Origin: Neobacillus cucumis
GTDB lineage: Bacteria; Bacillota; Bacilli; Bacillales; Cytobacillaceae
Reading direction: 5' to 3'
NCBI RefSeq assembly: GCF_016908975.1
Contig: NZ_JAFBEX010000034.1
Span: forward strand, 1 to 43,870
Length of the DNA: 43,870 nucleotides
Under the pieces are notes generated by a model. The model was not told the DNA's origin. It saw only the letters and a list, made by a program, of their open reading frames with translations, and ran no database searches. Shown piece after piece: positions 1-7,846 of the stretch. The translations under genes were made by a program, and so were the position numbers. Each line of letters starts with the position of its first letter. Position 1 is the stretch's first letter.

Positions 1-92
1 ATTCAATGTAACATGTTGGTAAGCCGTATGCCTTAGTAGGGCACGTGCGGTTTGATAAGGGGGAAGCCTCGTGAGAGGTTTCCCTACTTTAT
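1..92 (+). mobile_element. 3' end of a group II intron (domains V and VI)
   Basis: Positions 21-53 fold as a domain V hairpin: the 5' strand starts AAGCCGTATGCC with the catalytic AGC triad, and the 3' strand is GGCACGTGCGGTTT. Domain VI follows, with a perfect 10-bp stem (61-70 with 75-84) closed by GTGA and ending in CTACTTTAT. The intron probably ends near 92, directly against the sspP stop codon (93-95, other strand). The rest of the intron and any intron-encoded reverse transcriptase lie outside the window. The assignment rests on the domain V/VI signature only. Confidence 0.8.
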
Positions 93-233
93 TTACATAT
101 CATGACTAGTGTTATGGTTATTACGTGAGTGGTTACGGTTCTTAACTTTATGAGAGCCACTCATTGGCTCCGGCTGTCCTGATTGTTTTGGTGCATTCTT
201 ACGCATATCTTTACCATTATTTTTGTTTACCAT
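93..233 (-). CDS. sspP: small acid-soluble spore protein P
   Basis: This 46-residue minor spore protein begins MVNKNNGKDMRKNAPK and contains GQPEPMSGSHKVKNRNH, the family pattern of SspP (also called CotL). It is expected in the spore core, expressed in the forespore. A ribosome site GGAGGGATGAAAG stands just before the ATG at 233. In B. subtilis sspO and sspP are adjacent in one operon. Here a gene on the opposite strand (345-614) lies between them, so sspP may need its own promoter. The stop codon abuts the intron end at 92, so any native terminator has been displaced. The gene is too short for default gene callers. Confidence 0.9.
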   Translation of the reverse strand: MVNKNNGKDMRKNAPKQSGQPEPMSGSHKVKNRNHSRNNHNTSHDM

Positions 234-344
234 CTTTCATCCCTCCTATCTGTTAGGATGCAGTCAATAAGTCTTTTTATGCTGAATAAATTTCACGGTT
301 CTGTGCAATTTAACGGTATATAAATTGAAGGAGTGGATTAGAAC

Positions 345-614
345 ATGCAAAAATATCCTTATAATAAAGACAAACAGCAAGCATTCCAAGCAGCACAACA
401 GGGATATGAAAATGCACAAGGCTTGTACGAGACAATTGTGAGTGACAGTGCCAGCTATGGTCATCAACTAAAGCATTTAAAGGATGAAGTAAATGAAGCC
501 TACCAGCAGATTGAAAATGCATTAGAGGTGGCTTCAGAACACCAGAGAGCACAATTAGAACGTTTTCAGCAAGACCTTCAATCAATGGTGACCGAAGTAA
601 ACCAAGAAGACTAA
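345..614 (+). CDS. small helical protein of unknown function
   Basis: This 89-residue protein is rich in Gln, Glu, Ala and His, with no signal peptide, membrane segment or cysteine. It looks almost wholly alpha-helical. From about residue 40 heptad-like spacing (LKHLKDEVNEAYQQIENAL) suggests a coiled coil or amphipathic helix. The start is supported by AAGGAG about 11 bases upstream of the ATG. It sits between sspO and sspP on the opposite strand, followed at once by a hairpin terminator (616-641). I do not recognise the family. The small size and spore-gene neighbours make a sporulation-stage role possible but unproven. Confidence 0.75.
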   Translation: MQKYPYNKDKQQAFQAAQQGYENAQGLYETIVSDSASYGHQLKHLKDEVNEAYQQIENALEVASEHQRAQLERFQQDLQSMVTEVNQED

Positions 615-615
615 A

Positions 616-641
616 AAAGCAGGAGGGAGACCTCCTGCTTT
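616..641. terminator. bidirectional hairpin terminator
   Basis: A perfect 11-bp stem (616-626 with 631-641) is closed by GAGA. The A-run at 613-618 becomes a T-run on the minus strand, so it fits best as the sspO terminator. It can also stop the small + gene ending at 614. Confidence 0.75.
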
Positions 642-656
642 ACTATCGCCCAGCTC

Positions 657-752
657 GTCCAGCTGCAGCGCCTAGGGGCTCTTAGGTCTAGACAATCCGA
701 CAAGAAGGCTCGTCTTATGCCTGTCGCCCCTGTTCAAGGCGCTTCCGCTTTT
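657..752. repeat. palindromic intergenic repeat, copy 1 (degenerate)
   Basis: The outer blocks GTCCAGCTGCAGCGCCTAG and TTCAAGGCGCTTCCGCTTTT match those of the copies at 6707, 7338 and 7847. The inner arms are shortened and no longer form a long perfect stem. It ends 5 bases before the sspO stop codon. Confidence 0.85.
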
Positions 753-757
753 GGATT

Positions 758-910
758 TTACTGATTCTTTTTACGTTTTTTGTTGTTCATTCTCTCTTTT
801 GCCGTTAATTCTGGCTCGCTAGCAAATTCCTCATTGAAACCAGCGCCTTTGCCTTGACCTTTAGCTGCATTCATTCCTGGAACTACATGATTAGACTTAC
901 GTTTTACCAT
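758..910 (-). CDS. sspO: small acid-soluble spore protein O
   Basis: The 50-residue protein starts MVKRKSNHVVPGMNAAKGQG, continues KGAG and ends MNNKKRKKNQ, closely following SspO (CotK) of B. subtilis. The ribosome site AGGAGGTGATTGGC precedes the ATG at 910. It is expected in the forespore as a minor spore-core protein. It is divergent from citB, as in B. subtilis. A palindromic repeat lies just past the stop, followed by the terminator at 616-641. Gene callers often miss it because of its length. Confidence 0.93.
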   Translation of the reverse strand: MVKRKSNHVVPGMNAAKGQGKGAGFNEEFASEPELTAKERMNNKKRKKNQ

Positions 911-1074
911 GCCAATCACCTCCTGTCATTTAATATTTCCCTCATAACTTAAATAATGACAAAATAAAAGTTTTTTGCGATAATATTAACGAAAGGGTAT
1001 TTTCCTAAAATTCTAAATTCACTTGTGTATAGTTGAGATTCACAAAATATTCTGAACAAAATACATAAAAAGCC

Positions 1075-1113
1075 ATAAGAAAAACTTATCAATCGCAATA
1101 ACTTTCTTGTTAT
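1075..1113 (+). promoter_or_regulatory. probable CcpC operator boxes of citB
   Basis: Two dyads of the ATAA-N7/8-TTAT type lie in the citB upstream region: ATAAGAAAAACTTAT (1075-1089) and ATAACTTTCTTGTTAT (1098-1113). In B. subtilis CcpC represses citB through dyads of this type and citrate relieves it. The second box overlaps a plausible -35 (TTGTTA, 1107-1112). A -10 near 1130-1136 (TGTATT) is weak. The rest of the 911-1235 gap shows nothing else clear. Confidence 0.65.
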
Positions 1114-1235
1114 TTACTTATATTATAGGTTGTATTAAGATAAGAATTGTGAGAAAAGTGAAGATGAATGGGAAAATTCAAACTTTCAAGACTTTTCATT
1201 AATTTTAGGAACGAATCGAACAGGGGGAATTACAC

Positions 1236-3941
1236 ATGGTAAAAAACGATGTATTTAACGCCCGTTCTTCCTTCGAGGCTAATGGTAAACGTTACCACTA
1301 CTACCGTTTAGCTGCATTGGAAGAAGCAGGGATTGGCAATGTTTCTAAATTGCCATATTCTGTAAAGGTTTTACTTGAATCTGTACTTCGCCAATATGAT
1401 GGCCGCGTAATTGCAAAAGAGCATGTTGAAAACTTAGCAAAATGGGGAACTGCTGAACTAAAAGAAGTGGACGTTCCATTTAAACCGACACGTGTTATCC
1501 TTCAGGACTTTACAGGTGTTCCCGTAGTAGTTGACCTTGCTTCCTTAAGAAAAGCAATGGCTGACCTTGGCGGAGACCCAGACAAAATTAATCCAGAGAA
1601 AACAGTTGACCTTGTTATCGACCACTCCGTACAAGTTGATGCTTATGGGGCTTCTGATTCATTAAAGATCAATATGGATTATGAATTTGAACGTAATGCT
1701 GAACGTTACCAGTTCTTAAACTGGGCACAAAAGTCATTTAACAACTATCGTGCAGTACCACCAGCAACAGGGATTGTCCACCAAGTAAACCTTGAATTCT
1801 TAGCAGATGTTGTGCATGTCGCTGAAGTTGATGGAGAACTTGAAGCATATCCTGATTCATTGGTAGGGACTGACTCCCATACAACAATGGTTAACGGTCT
1901 TGGCGTACTTGGCTGGGGCGTTGGCGGTATCGAAGCAGAAGCAGGAATGCTTGGACAACCTTCATACTTCCCTGTACCAGAAGTTGTTGGTGTTAAGTTA
2001 ACTGGAGAGCTTCCAAATGGTGCAACTGCAACCGACCTTGCTCTTAAAGTAACTCAAATTCTTCGTAAACATGGTGTAGTTGGTAAATTTGTTGAGTACT
2101 TCGGACCTGGGGTACCTTCATTACCATTAGCAGACCGCGCAACGATTGCCAACATGGCTCCAGAATACGGTGCAACTTGCGGATTCTTCGCTATTGACGA
2201 CGAATCACTTGCCTACCTACGTTTAACAGGCCGTGATGAAGAACAAGTGAAAGTAGTTGAAGAATACTGCAAAGCGAACGGATTATTCTTTGATCCTTCA
2301 TTTGAACCAGTTTATACAGATGTTATCGAAATCGACCTTGCAGAAATTGAAGCAAACCTTTCTGGACCAAAACGTCCTCAAGACTTAATTCCTCTTTCTA
2401 AAATGAAAGAAGAATTCGTGAAAGCTGTTTCGGCTCCACAAGGAAACCAAGGCTTCGGTTTACAAGCAGATGAGCTTGAAAAGTCTGCAGTCGCTAAGTT
2501 TAATAATGGCGATGAAACTACAATCAAAACTGGTGCAGTAGCCATCGCTTCAATTACAAGCTGTACAAATACATCCAACCCATATGTTCTAGTTGGTGCA
2601 GGTCTGGTTGCGAAGAAAGCAGTTGAATTAGGAATGGAAGTTCCTAAATTCGTGAAAACTTCTTTAGCACCAGGTTCTAAGGTTGTAACTGGTTACCTTC
2701 GTGATTCTGGTTTACTTCCATACCTAGAGCAAATCGGTTTTAACCTTGTAGGTTATGGTTGTACAACATGTATCGGTAACTCCGGTCCATTAAAAGATGA
2801 AATTGAAAAAACAATTGCGGAAAATGACCTCCTTGTTACATCTGTTCTATCAGGTAACCGTAACTTTGAAGGACGCATTCACCCGCTTGTAAAAGCAAAC
2901 TATCTTGCTTCACCACCATTAGTTGTGGCATATGCTCTTGCTGGTACAGTCAACATCGACTTTGCTACTGAAGCAATCGGTAAAGACAAAGATGGTAAAG
3001 ATGTATTCTTCAAGGATATCTGGCCATCTACAGCGGAAGTAAATGATGTTGTTAAACGCACCGTTACTCCAGAATTATTCCGTAGAGAATACGAAAACGT
3101 GTTTGGTGACAACGAGCGCTGGAACCAAATCAAAACGAGCAATGAGCCATTATATGCTTGGGATGAAGATTCCACATACATTGCTAATCCGCCATTCTTT
3201 GAAGGTTTATCACCAGAGCCAGGCACTGTTGAACCTTTAACAGGTCTTCGTGTAGTTGGTAAGTTCGGTGACTCTGTTACAACTGACCATATTTCACCTG
3301 CAGGAGCCATCGGCAAGAATACTCCAGCTGGTAAGTATTTATTGGAAAAAGGCGTTCAACCTCGCGACTTTAACTCTTATGGTTCTCGCCGTGGTAACCA
3401 TGAAGTTATGATGAGAGGAACTTTCGCAAACATTCGTATCCGTAACCAAATCGCACCAGGTACAGAAGGCGGCTTTACTACTTACTGGCCAACTGGTGAA
3501 GTTACTTCCATCTACGATGCTTGTATGCAGTACAAAGCAGATGGTACTGGACTTATGGTCCTTGCTGGTAAAGATTATGGAATGGGCTCTTCACGTGACT
3601 GGGCTGCGAAAGGTACAAACCTACTAGGCATTAAAACAGTTCTTGCTGAAAGCTTTGAGCGTATTCATCGTTCAAACCTAGTGTTAATGGGCGTACTTCC
3701 ACTTCAATTTAAAGATGGAGAAAACGCTGAAACATATGGTCTAACTGGTAAAGAAACATTCGAAGTCCAAGTAGATGAAAAGGTAAAACCACGTGATCTT
3801 GTAAAAGTAACGGCTACTGATGAAGCTGGCAACAAGAAAGAATTCGAAGTTCTTGTTCGTTTTGACTCTGAAGTTGAAATTGATTACTACCGTCACGGCG
3901 GAATCCTGCAAATGGTTCTTCGTGAAAAATTAAAAGCTTAA
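1236..3941 (+). CDS. citB: aconitate hydratase (aconitase A)
   Basis: AcnA-type aconitase of 901 residues (B. subtilis CitB is about 909), which interconverts citrate and isocitrate in the TCA cycle. The [4Fe-4S] ligands are visible as SCTNTS (Cys443) and GCTTCIGNSG (Cys509 and Cys512). The C-terminal swivel domain carries GMGSSRDWAAKG and SFERIHRSNLVLMGVLPL. The start has a GGGGG ribosome site 9 bases upstream. As in B. subtilis the apo form may bind RNA, but that is only family knowledge. Upstream dyads suggest citrate-responsive CcpC control. A hairpin (3948-3975) follows the stop. Confidence 0.97.
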   Translation: MVKNDVFNARSSFEANGKRYHYYRLAALEEAGIGNVSKLPYSVKVLLESVLRQYDGRVIAKEHVENLAKWGTAELKEVDVPFKPTRVILQDFTGVPVVVDLASLRKAMADLGGDPDKINPEKTVDLVIDHSVQVDAYGASDSLKINMDYEFERNAERYQFLNWAQKSFNNYRAVPPATGIVHQVNLEFLADVVHVAEVDGELEAYPDSLVGTDSHTTMVNGLGVLGWGVGGIEAEAGMLGQPSYFPVPEVVGVKLTGELPNGATATDLALKVTQILRKHGVVGKFVEYFGPGVPSLPLADRATIANMAPEYGATCGFFAIDDESLAYLRLTGRDEEQVKVVEEYCKANGLFFDPSFEPVYTDVIEIDLAEIEANLSGPKRPQDLIPLSKMKEEFVKAVSAPQGNQGFGLQADELEKSAVAKFNNGDETTIKTGAVAIASITSCTNTSNPYVLVGAGLVAKKAVELGMEVPKFVKTSLAPGSKVVTGYLRDSGLLPYLEQIGFNLVGYGCTTCIGNSGPLKDEIEKTIAENDLLVTSVLSGNRNFEGRIHPLVKANYLASPPLVVAYALAGTVNIDFATEAIGKDKDGKDVFFKDIWPSTAEVNDVVKRTVTPELFRREYENVFGDNERWNQIKTSNEPLYAWDEDSTYIANPPFFEGLSPEPGTVEPLTGLRVVGKFGDSVTTDHISPAGAIGKNTPAGKYLLEKGVQPRDFNSYGSRRGNHEVMMRGTFANIRIRNQIAPGTEGGFTTYWPTGEVTSIYDACMQYKADGTGLMVLAGKDYGMGSSRDWAAKGTNLLGIKTVLAESFERIHRSNLVLMGVLPLQFKDGENAETYGLTGKETFEVQVDEKVKPRDLVKVTATDEAGNKKEFEVLVRFDSEVEIDYYRHGGILQMVLREKLKA

Positions 3942-3947
3942 TTAGAA

Positions 3948-3975
3948 AGCTACAGCGCCCATAGGCGCTGTAGCT
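3948..3975 (+). terminator. citB 3' hairpin
   Basis: A perfect 12-bp stem, AGCTACAGCGCC with GGCGCTGTAGCT, has a CATA loop. There is no T-tract, so it may protect the mRNA end rather than terminate alone. Its AGCGCC/GGCGCT core resembles the ends of the palindromic repeat family. Confidence 0.6.
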
Positions 3976-4000
3976 AGACTATTTTCAAGTTATTTACCTA

Positions 4001-4032
4001 ACACCATGTCGAAATAGGCATGGTGTTTTTTT
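4001..4032 (+). terminator. intrinsic terminator after citB
   Basis: The stem ACACCATG/CATGGTGT has a 10-base loop and is followed by seven Ts. Confidence 0.85.
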
Positions 4033-4040
4033 AGAAATAG

Positions 4041-4070
4041 TTGACAATTTTCTATTTTGTAAAATAAAAT
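4041..4070 (+). promoter_or_regulatory. SigA-type promoter of the ABC-F gene
   Basis: TTGACA (4041-4046), an 18-bp spacer and TAAAAT (4065-4070) form a strong vegetative promoter. It would start an RNA with a leader of about 230 bases before the ABC-F start codon. Confidence 0.75.
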
Positions 4071-4156
4071 GGAACTATCAAACGTAAAGGAATGAACAAA
4101 GGGCGCATGAAGTTATAATCTTATTTTTCAGCACATTATTCGAATAACGAAAATGT

Positions 4157-4309
4157 TGAACCTGAAGAATAGGATTTTTCTGTCCTTTTTTATGTCCTGA
4201 TCGTTTATACCTTTACAATGAAACCTCCAATAGGTCTACTTGTGATTGATTTTTTCGGTATAACTGTCTGACATAACTCTCTTTCAGGTTCATTGAAGGG
4301 AGTTTTTTT
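4157..4309 (+). promoter_or_regulatory. transcription attenuator in front of the ABC-F gene
   Basis: The stem AACTCTC (4275-4281) with GGGAGTT (4298-4304) is followed by a T-run that ends at the base before the ATG at 4310, and the ribosome site is inside the stem. An upstream segment, TGAACCTGAA (4157-4166), is perfectly complementary to 4283-4292 in the terminator loop, so it could form a competing antiterminator. This resembles the attenuators of inducible ABC-F and erm genes. The switching itself is inferred. Confidence 0.65.
4218..4271 (+). CDS. putative 17-residue leader peptide
   Basis: The short frame ATG...TGA encodes MKPPIGLLVIDFFGITV. It lies between the candidate antiterminator segment and the terminator stem, and its stop is 3 bases before the terminator. 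A drug-stalled ribosome here could change which hairpin forms. The ribosome site is weak, so translation is an inference from position and attenuator context. An earlier 8-codon frame (4103-4129, MNKGRMKL) is a competing candidate. Confidence 0.4.
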   Translation: MKPPIGLLVIDFFGITV

Positions 4310-6031
4310 ATGCATACAAATCAAAAAATCGTCTTAAAAGTCAGTGGAGTAGAGAAAAGTTTTCACTTGAGAAAAGTACTTGAAAATATCCAATTTAATA
4401 TAAAAAGCGGAGATCGAATCGGGCTTGTCGGCTGTAACGGATCCGGAAAAACAACCCTGGCTAAAATCCTACTAGGTCAACTAAATCCGGATAAAGGTAC
4501 GATTGAAATAGACGACCATGTAAAAATAGGCTACTTATCACAGTCCATCGATTATCAGGTTAATGAATGGGGTCAAAGTTTAGGAGAGGATTTATACCAA
4601 TTTACAAAGGAATTGGGTCTTAATAAGGTTTATGATTGGAATGATGAACGCCTGTTGCATTTGAGCGGCGGAGAAAAACTAAAGCTTGCCCTATCACACA
4701 TCTGGTCATCCAAGCCTGATTTTTTAATCCTCGATGAACCAACTAATCATTTAGATTTTAAGGGCATTAACTGGCTTATATCTGAATTGACAAAATTTAA
4801 TGGACCGGTGTTAATCATCTCACATGACCGCCATTTTCTAGACCAGGCGGTAACCCAGATTTATGAATTAGAACAAAGTAAGCTCCATTTTTACAATGGA
4901 AACTATAGCGAATATATGGTTGAAAAACAAAAAAGAATTGAAAACCAACAGCATGCCTATCAGGTACAGCAGCAGCAAGTTCAATCAGTGGAAGCCCAAA
5001 TGCAGCAATTAAAATCTTGGTCTGATAAAGCACACCGGGATTCAACTAAAAAAGGCTCTGGTCCCTCCAAAAGGCAATTTGGGATTAAAGAATATCATCG
5101 GGCAAAAGCGAAAAAACGTGACAGCCAAATAAAATCAAAAATGAAGCGACTAGAAAATGAATTGGACCAGAAAAGAATTGAAAAACCAAAAGAAGCAACA
5201 GAGGTTAAATTTCAATTTGAGAAAAGCGGAAAAAGAGGAAAAAGAATCATAGAGGCAAAGAATTTATCCATTGAATTTGACGATCATCGCATCCTTTTTC
5301 AAGGGTCGCAATTTTATATCAATCATGGGGAGCGAATAGGTTTATTAGGTGATAATGGCTGTGGTAAAACCACGTTAATTAGGATCATTTTAGGGGAAGA
5401 ACCTCGCTATAAAGGTGATATTTGGAAGAGTGATTCGCTGAAAGCAGCCTATCTTAGTCAAGATGTGAATGATTTGCCTGCTGACAAAGCCGTTCTTGAA
5501 GCACTAGGGTTAACAGACCGACAAGATATCTATAGTGCTAGAACGTTACTTGCTAACTTAGGACTAAAGGAAGAACAAATCATGAAGCCATTGGGAACCT
5601 TAAGTCTCGGTGAACGAACAAGGGTGAAGCTTACGGATATGTTGATGAAAGATTACGATGTATTAATTCTCGATGAGCCAACTAATCATCTTGATTTAGC
5701 TAGCAGGGAGCAACTAGAAAAAACATTAAATGAGTTCACTGGGACAATTATAACTGTTTCCCATGATTATTACTTTCTAAATAAATTGTGTGATCGGCTG
5801 CTTGTATTTGAGAATCAGCAAGTGAAACGAGTTGAAAAGACCCTAGAGGAATATATAAATCCAGGTATTAAAAATACTAAAACCTGTGAAGAGGAATTAT
5901 TGATTATTGAAAATAAGATTGCCTTCATTTTAGGTCAATTATCAATGATGGATCAAAAAAATCCTCAGTACGATGTGTTAGATCAAGAATTTAACTTGCT
6001 TCTTCAACAGAAAAGGAATCTTCAAAATTAA
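4310..6031 (+). CDS. ABC-F ribosomal protection protein (Vga/VmlR-like)
   Basis: Soluble tandem ATPase of 573 residues with no membrane segment. NBD1 has Walker A GCNGSGKTT (41-49), signature LSGGEKLKLA and Walker B LILDEPTNHLD. NBD2 has GDNGCGKTT, LSLGERTRVKL and LILDEPTNHLD. The long charged linker (about 205-315, with KKGSGPSKRQ and AKAKKRDSQIKSKMKRLE) resembles the interdomain arm of VmlR/Vga proteins that displace lincosamides, streptogramins A and pleuromutilins from the ribosome. A helical tail (about 525-573) follows NBD2. An attenuator in front supports drug induction. It is inserted between citB and yneN, which are neighbours in B. subtilis. The exact drug spectrum cannot be read from sequence. 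Confidence 0.85.
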   Translation: MHTNQKIVLKVSGVEKSFHLRKVLENIQFNIKSGDRIGLVGCNGSGKTTLAKILLGQLNPDKGTIEIDDHVKIGYLSQSIDYQVNEWGQSLGEDLYQFTKELGLNKVYDWNDERLLHLSGGEKLKLALSHIWSSKPDFLILDEPTNHLDFKGINWLISELTKFNGPVLIISHDRHFLDQAVTQIYELEQSKLHFYNGNYSEYMVEKQKRIENQQHAYQVQQQQVQSVEAQMQQLKSWSDKAHRDSTKKGSGPSKRQFGIKEYHRAKAKKRDSQIKSKMKRLENELDQKRIEKPKEATEVKFQFEKSGKRGKRIIEAKNLSIEFDDHRILFQGSQFYINHGERIGLLGDNGCGKTTLIRIILGEEPRYKGDIWKSDSLKAAYLSQDVNDLPADKAVLEALGLTDRQDIYSARTLLANLGLKEEQIMKPLGTLSLGERTRVKLTDMLMKDYDVLILDEPTNHLDLASREQLEKTLNEFTGTIITVSHDYYFLNKLCDRLLVFENQQVKRVEKTLEEYINPGIKNTKTCEEELLIIENKIAFILGQLSMMDQKNPQYDVLDQEFNLLLQQKRNLQN

Positions 6032-6120
6032 TTTGTCACAACATTGGCATACGTTATTTTGTTTCAACTGACTTTATAGTGTAAAATCATTATAGCAGAT
6101 GAAATAAAGGGGGTTCCCGA

Positions 6121-6660
6121 ATGATTAAAAAAGTAATTGCCGCTGTTGTACTAGTCAGTTTACTAACAGTGGCAATTGTTCAAGCCATGGATAAAAAGAC
6201 TGAAGCTCCTCAAACTTCGAGTGAAGTATCAGCAGCAGCTAAAGAGGGTCTATCGATTGGGGCTAAAGCACCCGATTTTGAATTAAAAACGTTATCTGGA
6301 GACACCGTAAAGTTATCGGATTTAAAAGGGAAAAAGGTAATGCTTAATTTCTGGGCAACCTGGTGCCCGCCATGCAAAGCAGAAATGCCTGAAATGGAGC
6401 AGTTTTCCAAGCAAATCGGCGATGATACTGTTATTTTAGCCGTTAATATCGATCCTCAATTAGATGTAAAAGGATTTGTGAATGAAAACAAAATCACGTT
6501 CCCAGTACTTCTTGATGCAGAAGACAAGGTGAATGAGACCTATCAGATCATTTCCATTCCAACAACCTATTTTATCGACAGCAAAGGAATCATTCAAAAT
6601 AAATATACGGGCTCAATGAAACTTGATATGATGAAAAAATATACCCAAGAGTTAAAATAG
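6121..6660 (+). CDS. yneN: membrane-anchored thiol-disulfide oxidoreductase (ResA/TlpA-like)
   Basis: The 179-residue protein has an N-terminal signal anchor (residues 3-22), a Ser/Ala-rich linker and a thioredoxin-like AhpC/TSA-type domain from about residue 45. The active site is WATWCPPCKAEMPE, with the CPPC pair typical of ResA/TlpA. The cis-Pro motif is SIPTTYFID. It probably reduces or isomerises disulfides on the outer face of the membrane. The position after citB and before the spore genes matches yneN of B. subtilis. GGGGGTTCCCGA precedes the ATG. A terminator follows at 6667. Confidence 0.88.
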   Translation: MIKKVIAAVVLVSLLTVAIVQAMDKKTEAPQTSSEVSAAAKEGLSIGAKAPDFELKTLSGDTVKLSDLKGKKVMLNFWATWCPPCKAEMPEMEQFSKQIGDDTVILAVNIDPQLDVKGFVNENKITFPVLLDAEDKVNETYQIISIPTTYFIDSKGIIQNKYTGSMKLDMMKKYTQELK

Positions 6661-6666
6661 ACATTC

Positions 6667-6694
6667 AGGCATTGGTGAATCCAATGCCTTTTTT
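6667..6694 (+). terminator. yneN terminator
   Basis: AGGCATTGG/CCAATGCCT stem, 5-base loop, then a T-run. Confidence 0.88.
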
Positions 6695-6706
6695 GTACTT
6701 TGAGAA

Positions 6707-6829
6707 TTGTCCAGCTCCAGCACCTAGGGGCTCGGGGTCATAAGCCAATCCGTCAAGAAGGCTAAAAAGCAGCCTTCTTGACGGATTGGCTTATGCCTTT
6801 CGCCCCTGTTCAAGGCGCTTCCGCTTTTC
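6707..6829. repeat. palindromic intergenic repeat, copy 2
   Basis: Outer blocks TTGTCCAGCTCCAGCACCTAG and TTCAAGGCGCTTCCGCTTTTC flank a perfect 22-bp inverted repeat (6742-6763 with 6771-6792) with a 7-base loop. The subterminal pair is AGGGGC/GCCCCT. The inner arm sequence differs from those of the other copies, yet complementarity is complete. Confidence 0.9.
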
Positions 6830-6847
6830 GAACAAATTTTCAAAAAG

Positions 6848-6862
6848 TTGTAATAATTGCAA
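6848..6862. promoter_or_regulatory. imperfect 7-1-7 inverted repeat, possible Fur-type box
   Basis: TTGTAATAATTGCAA is close to a 7-1-7 palindrome and shares the AATnATT core of Fur boxes. It lies just upstream of the FbpB-like gene, whose namesake is Fur-regulated. The match to the full Fur consensus is partial. Confidence 0.3.
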
Positions 6863-6914
6863 GCGTTATCGGGAATAATACCTGTTAGAATAGATAGTAA
6901 GGATGGTGAAAACG

Positions 6915-7046
6915 ATGAGAAAACCTAGAAAACGTTCATTTGCGGAGCTTGTATCAGAAAATAAATCACAATTATTAAAAGACCGTGTGGCTATGGAGAA
7001 AATTGAACAACGTTTAGAAGAAAAGCGCCTTGGCAAAGCGGAGTAA
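6915..7046 (+). CDS. FbpB-like small basic protein
   Basis: The 43-residue basic protein MRKPRKRSFAELVSENK... ends RLEEKRLGKAE. The RKR-F-ELV-ENK-LLKD pattern is that of FbpB-family small basic proteins. In B. subtilis FbpB is Fur-regulated and works with the sRNA FsrA in iron sparing. AAGGATGG precedes the ATG. It lies just upstream of sspN. The family assignment comes from remembered sequence pattern, and the role here is inferred. Confidence 0.7.
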   Translation: MRKPRKRSFAELVSENKSQLLKDRVAMEKIEQRLEEKRLGKAE

Positions 7047-7111
7047 CACAAGAGTTTCCAATCATGCTTCCCCTTCTTATGGGTAAAATGTAAATAAGGA
7101 GGGATTGAAAC

Positions 7112-7255
7112 ATGGGTAATCCAAAAAAAGATTATAAACATTTCTCACCCAGTCATCTAGGTACACAACCTAGAGGCTTCAGTGGAAATAATGGAAAAAA
7201 AATGAATGATACTTCTGGGAAACACGCGCAAGTCATTCAAACAAAAGGCGAATAA
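7112..7255 (+). CDS. sspN: small acid-soluble spore protein N
   Basis: The 47-residue protein begins MGNPKKDYKHFSPSHLGTQP and ends MNDTSGKHAQVIQTKGE. The SHLGT and DTSGK...QTKGE motifs are those of SspN. AAGGAGGGATTGAAAC gives a strong ribosome site. It is followed by a strong terminator. In B. subtilis sspN and tlp form a forespore operon. Here a terminator and a palindromic repeat separate them. Confidence 0.93.
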   Translation: MGNPKKDYKHFSPSHLGTQPRGFSGNNGKKMNDTSGKHAQVIQTKGE

Positions 7256-7267
7256 ACAATGAATATA

Positions 7268-7303
7268 AGATCCGTCAGGTACAAGCCTAGCGGATCTTTT
7301 TTT
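7268..7303 (+). terminator. sspN terminator
   Basis: AGATCCG/CGGATCT stem extended by inner pairs, then seven Ts. Confidence 0.88.
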
Positions 7304-7337
7304 AATTCTAAGAAAGCATAAATTTTGCCTTCGAGAA

Positions 7338-7460
7338 TTGTCCAGCTCCAGCGCCTAGCCCCTCGAGGTCCTTAAGACGGTCCCAAAAGGAAGGCAAAAA
7401 GCGCCTTCCTTTTGGGACCGTCTTAAGCTTGTTGGGGCTGTTCAAGGCGCTTGCGCTTTC
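7338..7460. repeat. palindromic intergenic repeat, copy 3
   Basis: The outer blocks match copy 2. The inner inverted repeat is a perfect 25 bp (7371-7395 with 7403-7427). The subterminal pair is AGCCCCT with GGGGCT, the reverse of the AGGGGC/GCCCCT found in copies 1 and 2, and pairing is preserved. Confidence 0.9.
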
Positions 7461-7552
7461 CTATTACATTTCCTATGATTCTCCAGTGATAAATTTTGCT
7501 TTCGGTTACAAACTATATCTGTACCAAGTACACTTTGAGGAGGAATTTGACG

Positions 7553-7795
7553 ATGACTAATAATAACCAAACTTATTCTACCAAACCTAATCCTGATGAC
7601 CGCAGTGATAATGTTGAAAAACTTCAATCAATGATTCACAATACGATTGAAAATATCGAAGCCGCAGAAGATTCACTTGCTTGTACAGATAGTGAAACCC
7701 AAAAACAGCAAATCCAAGCAAAAAATGAACGCAGACGTGAAAGCATTGAATCATTCCGCTCTGAAGTAAAAGACGAGGCAAACCAACAAAGCTAA
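7553..7795 (+). CDS. tlp: small acid-soluble spore protein Tlp (thioredoxin-like)
   Basis: The 80-residue protein MTNNNQTYSTKPNPDDRSDN... carries the family core PNPDDRSDNVEKLQ and NTIENIEAAE and is highly charged and helical. The start at 7553 is chosen over an upstream in-frame ATG at 7496 because TGAGGAGG lies 8 bases before it and because Tlp proteins begin this way. The frame is followed at once by a terminator. Despite its name the family has no thioredoxin active site. Confidence 0.93.
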   Translation: MTNNNQTYSTKPNPDDRSDNVEKLQSMIHNTIENIEAAEDSLACTDSETQKQQIQAKNERRRESIESFRSEVKDEANQQS

Positions 7796-7808
7796 TTAGG
7801 GTATAAAG

Positions 7809-7839
7809 GACCTGTTCATTGACGGAACAGGTTCTTTTT
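7809..7839 (+). terminator. tlp terminator
   Basis: ACCTGTTC/GAACAGGT stem followed by a T-rich tail. Confidence 0.85.
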
Positions 7840-7846
7840 ATAGAAA

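Noticed and set aside
2900..3316. Long minus-strand frame inside citB
   Set aside because: It overlaps the conserved aconitase frame fully and has no recognisable protein pattern; a shadow of codon bias.
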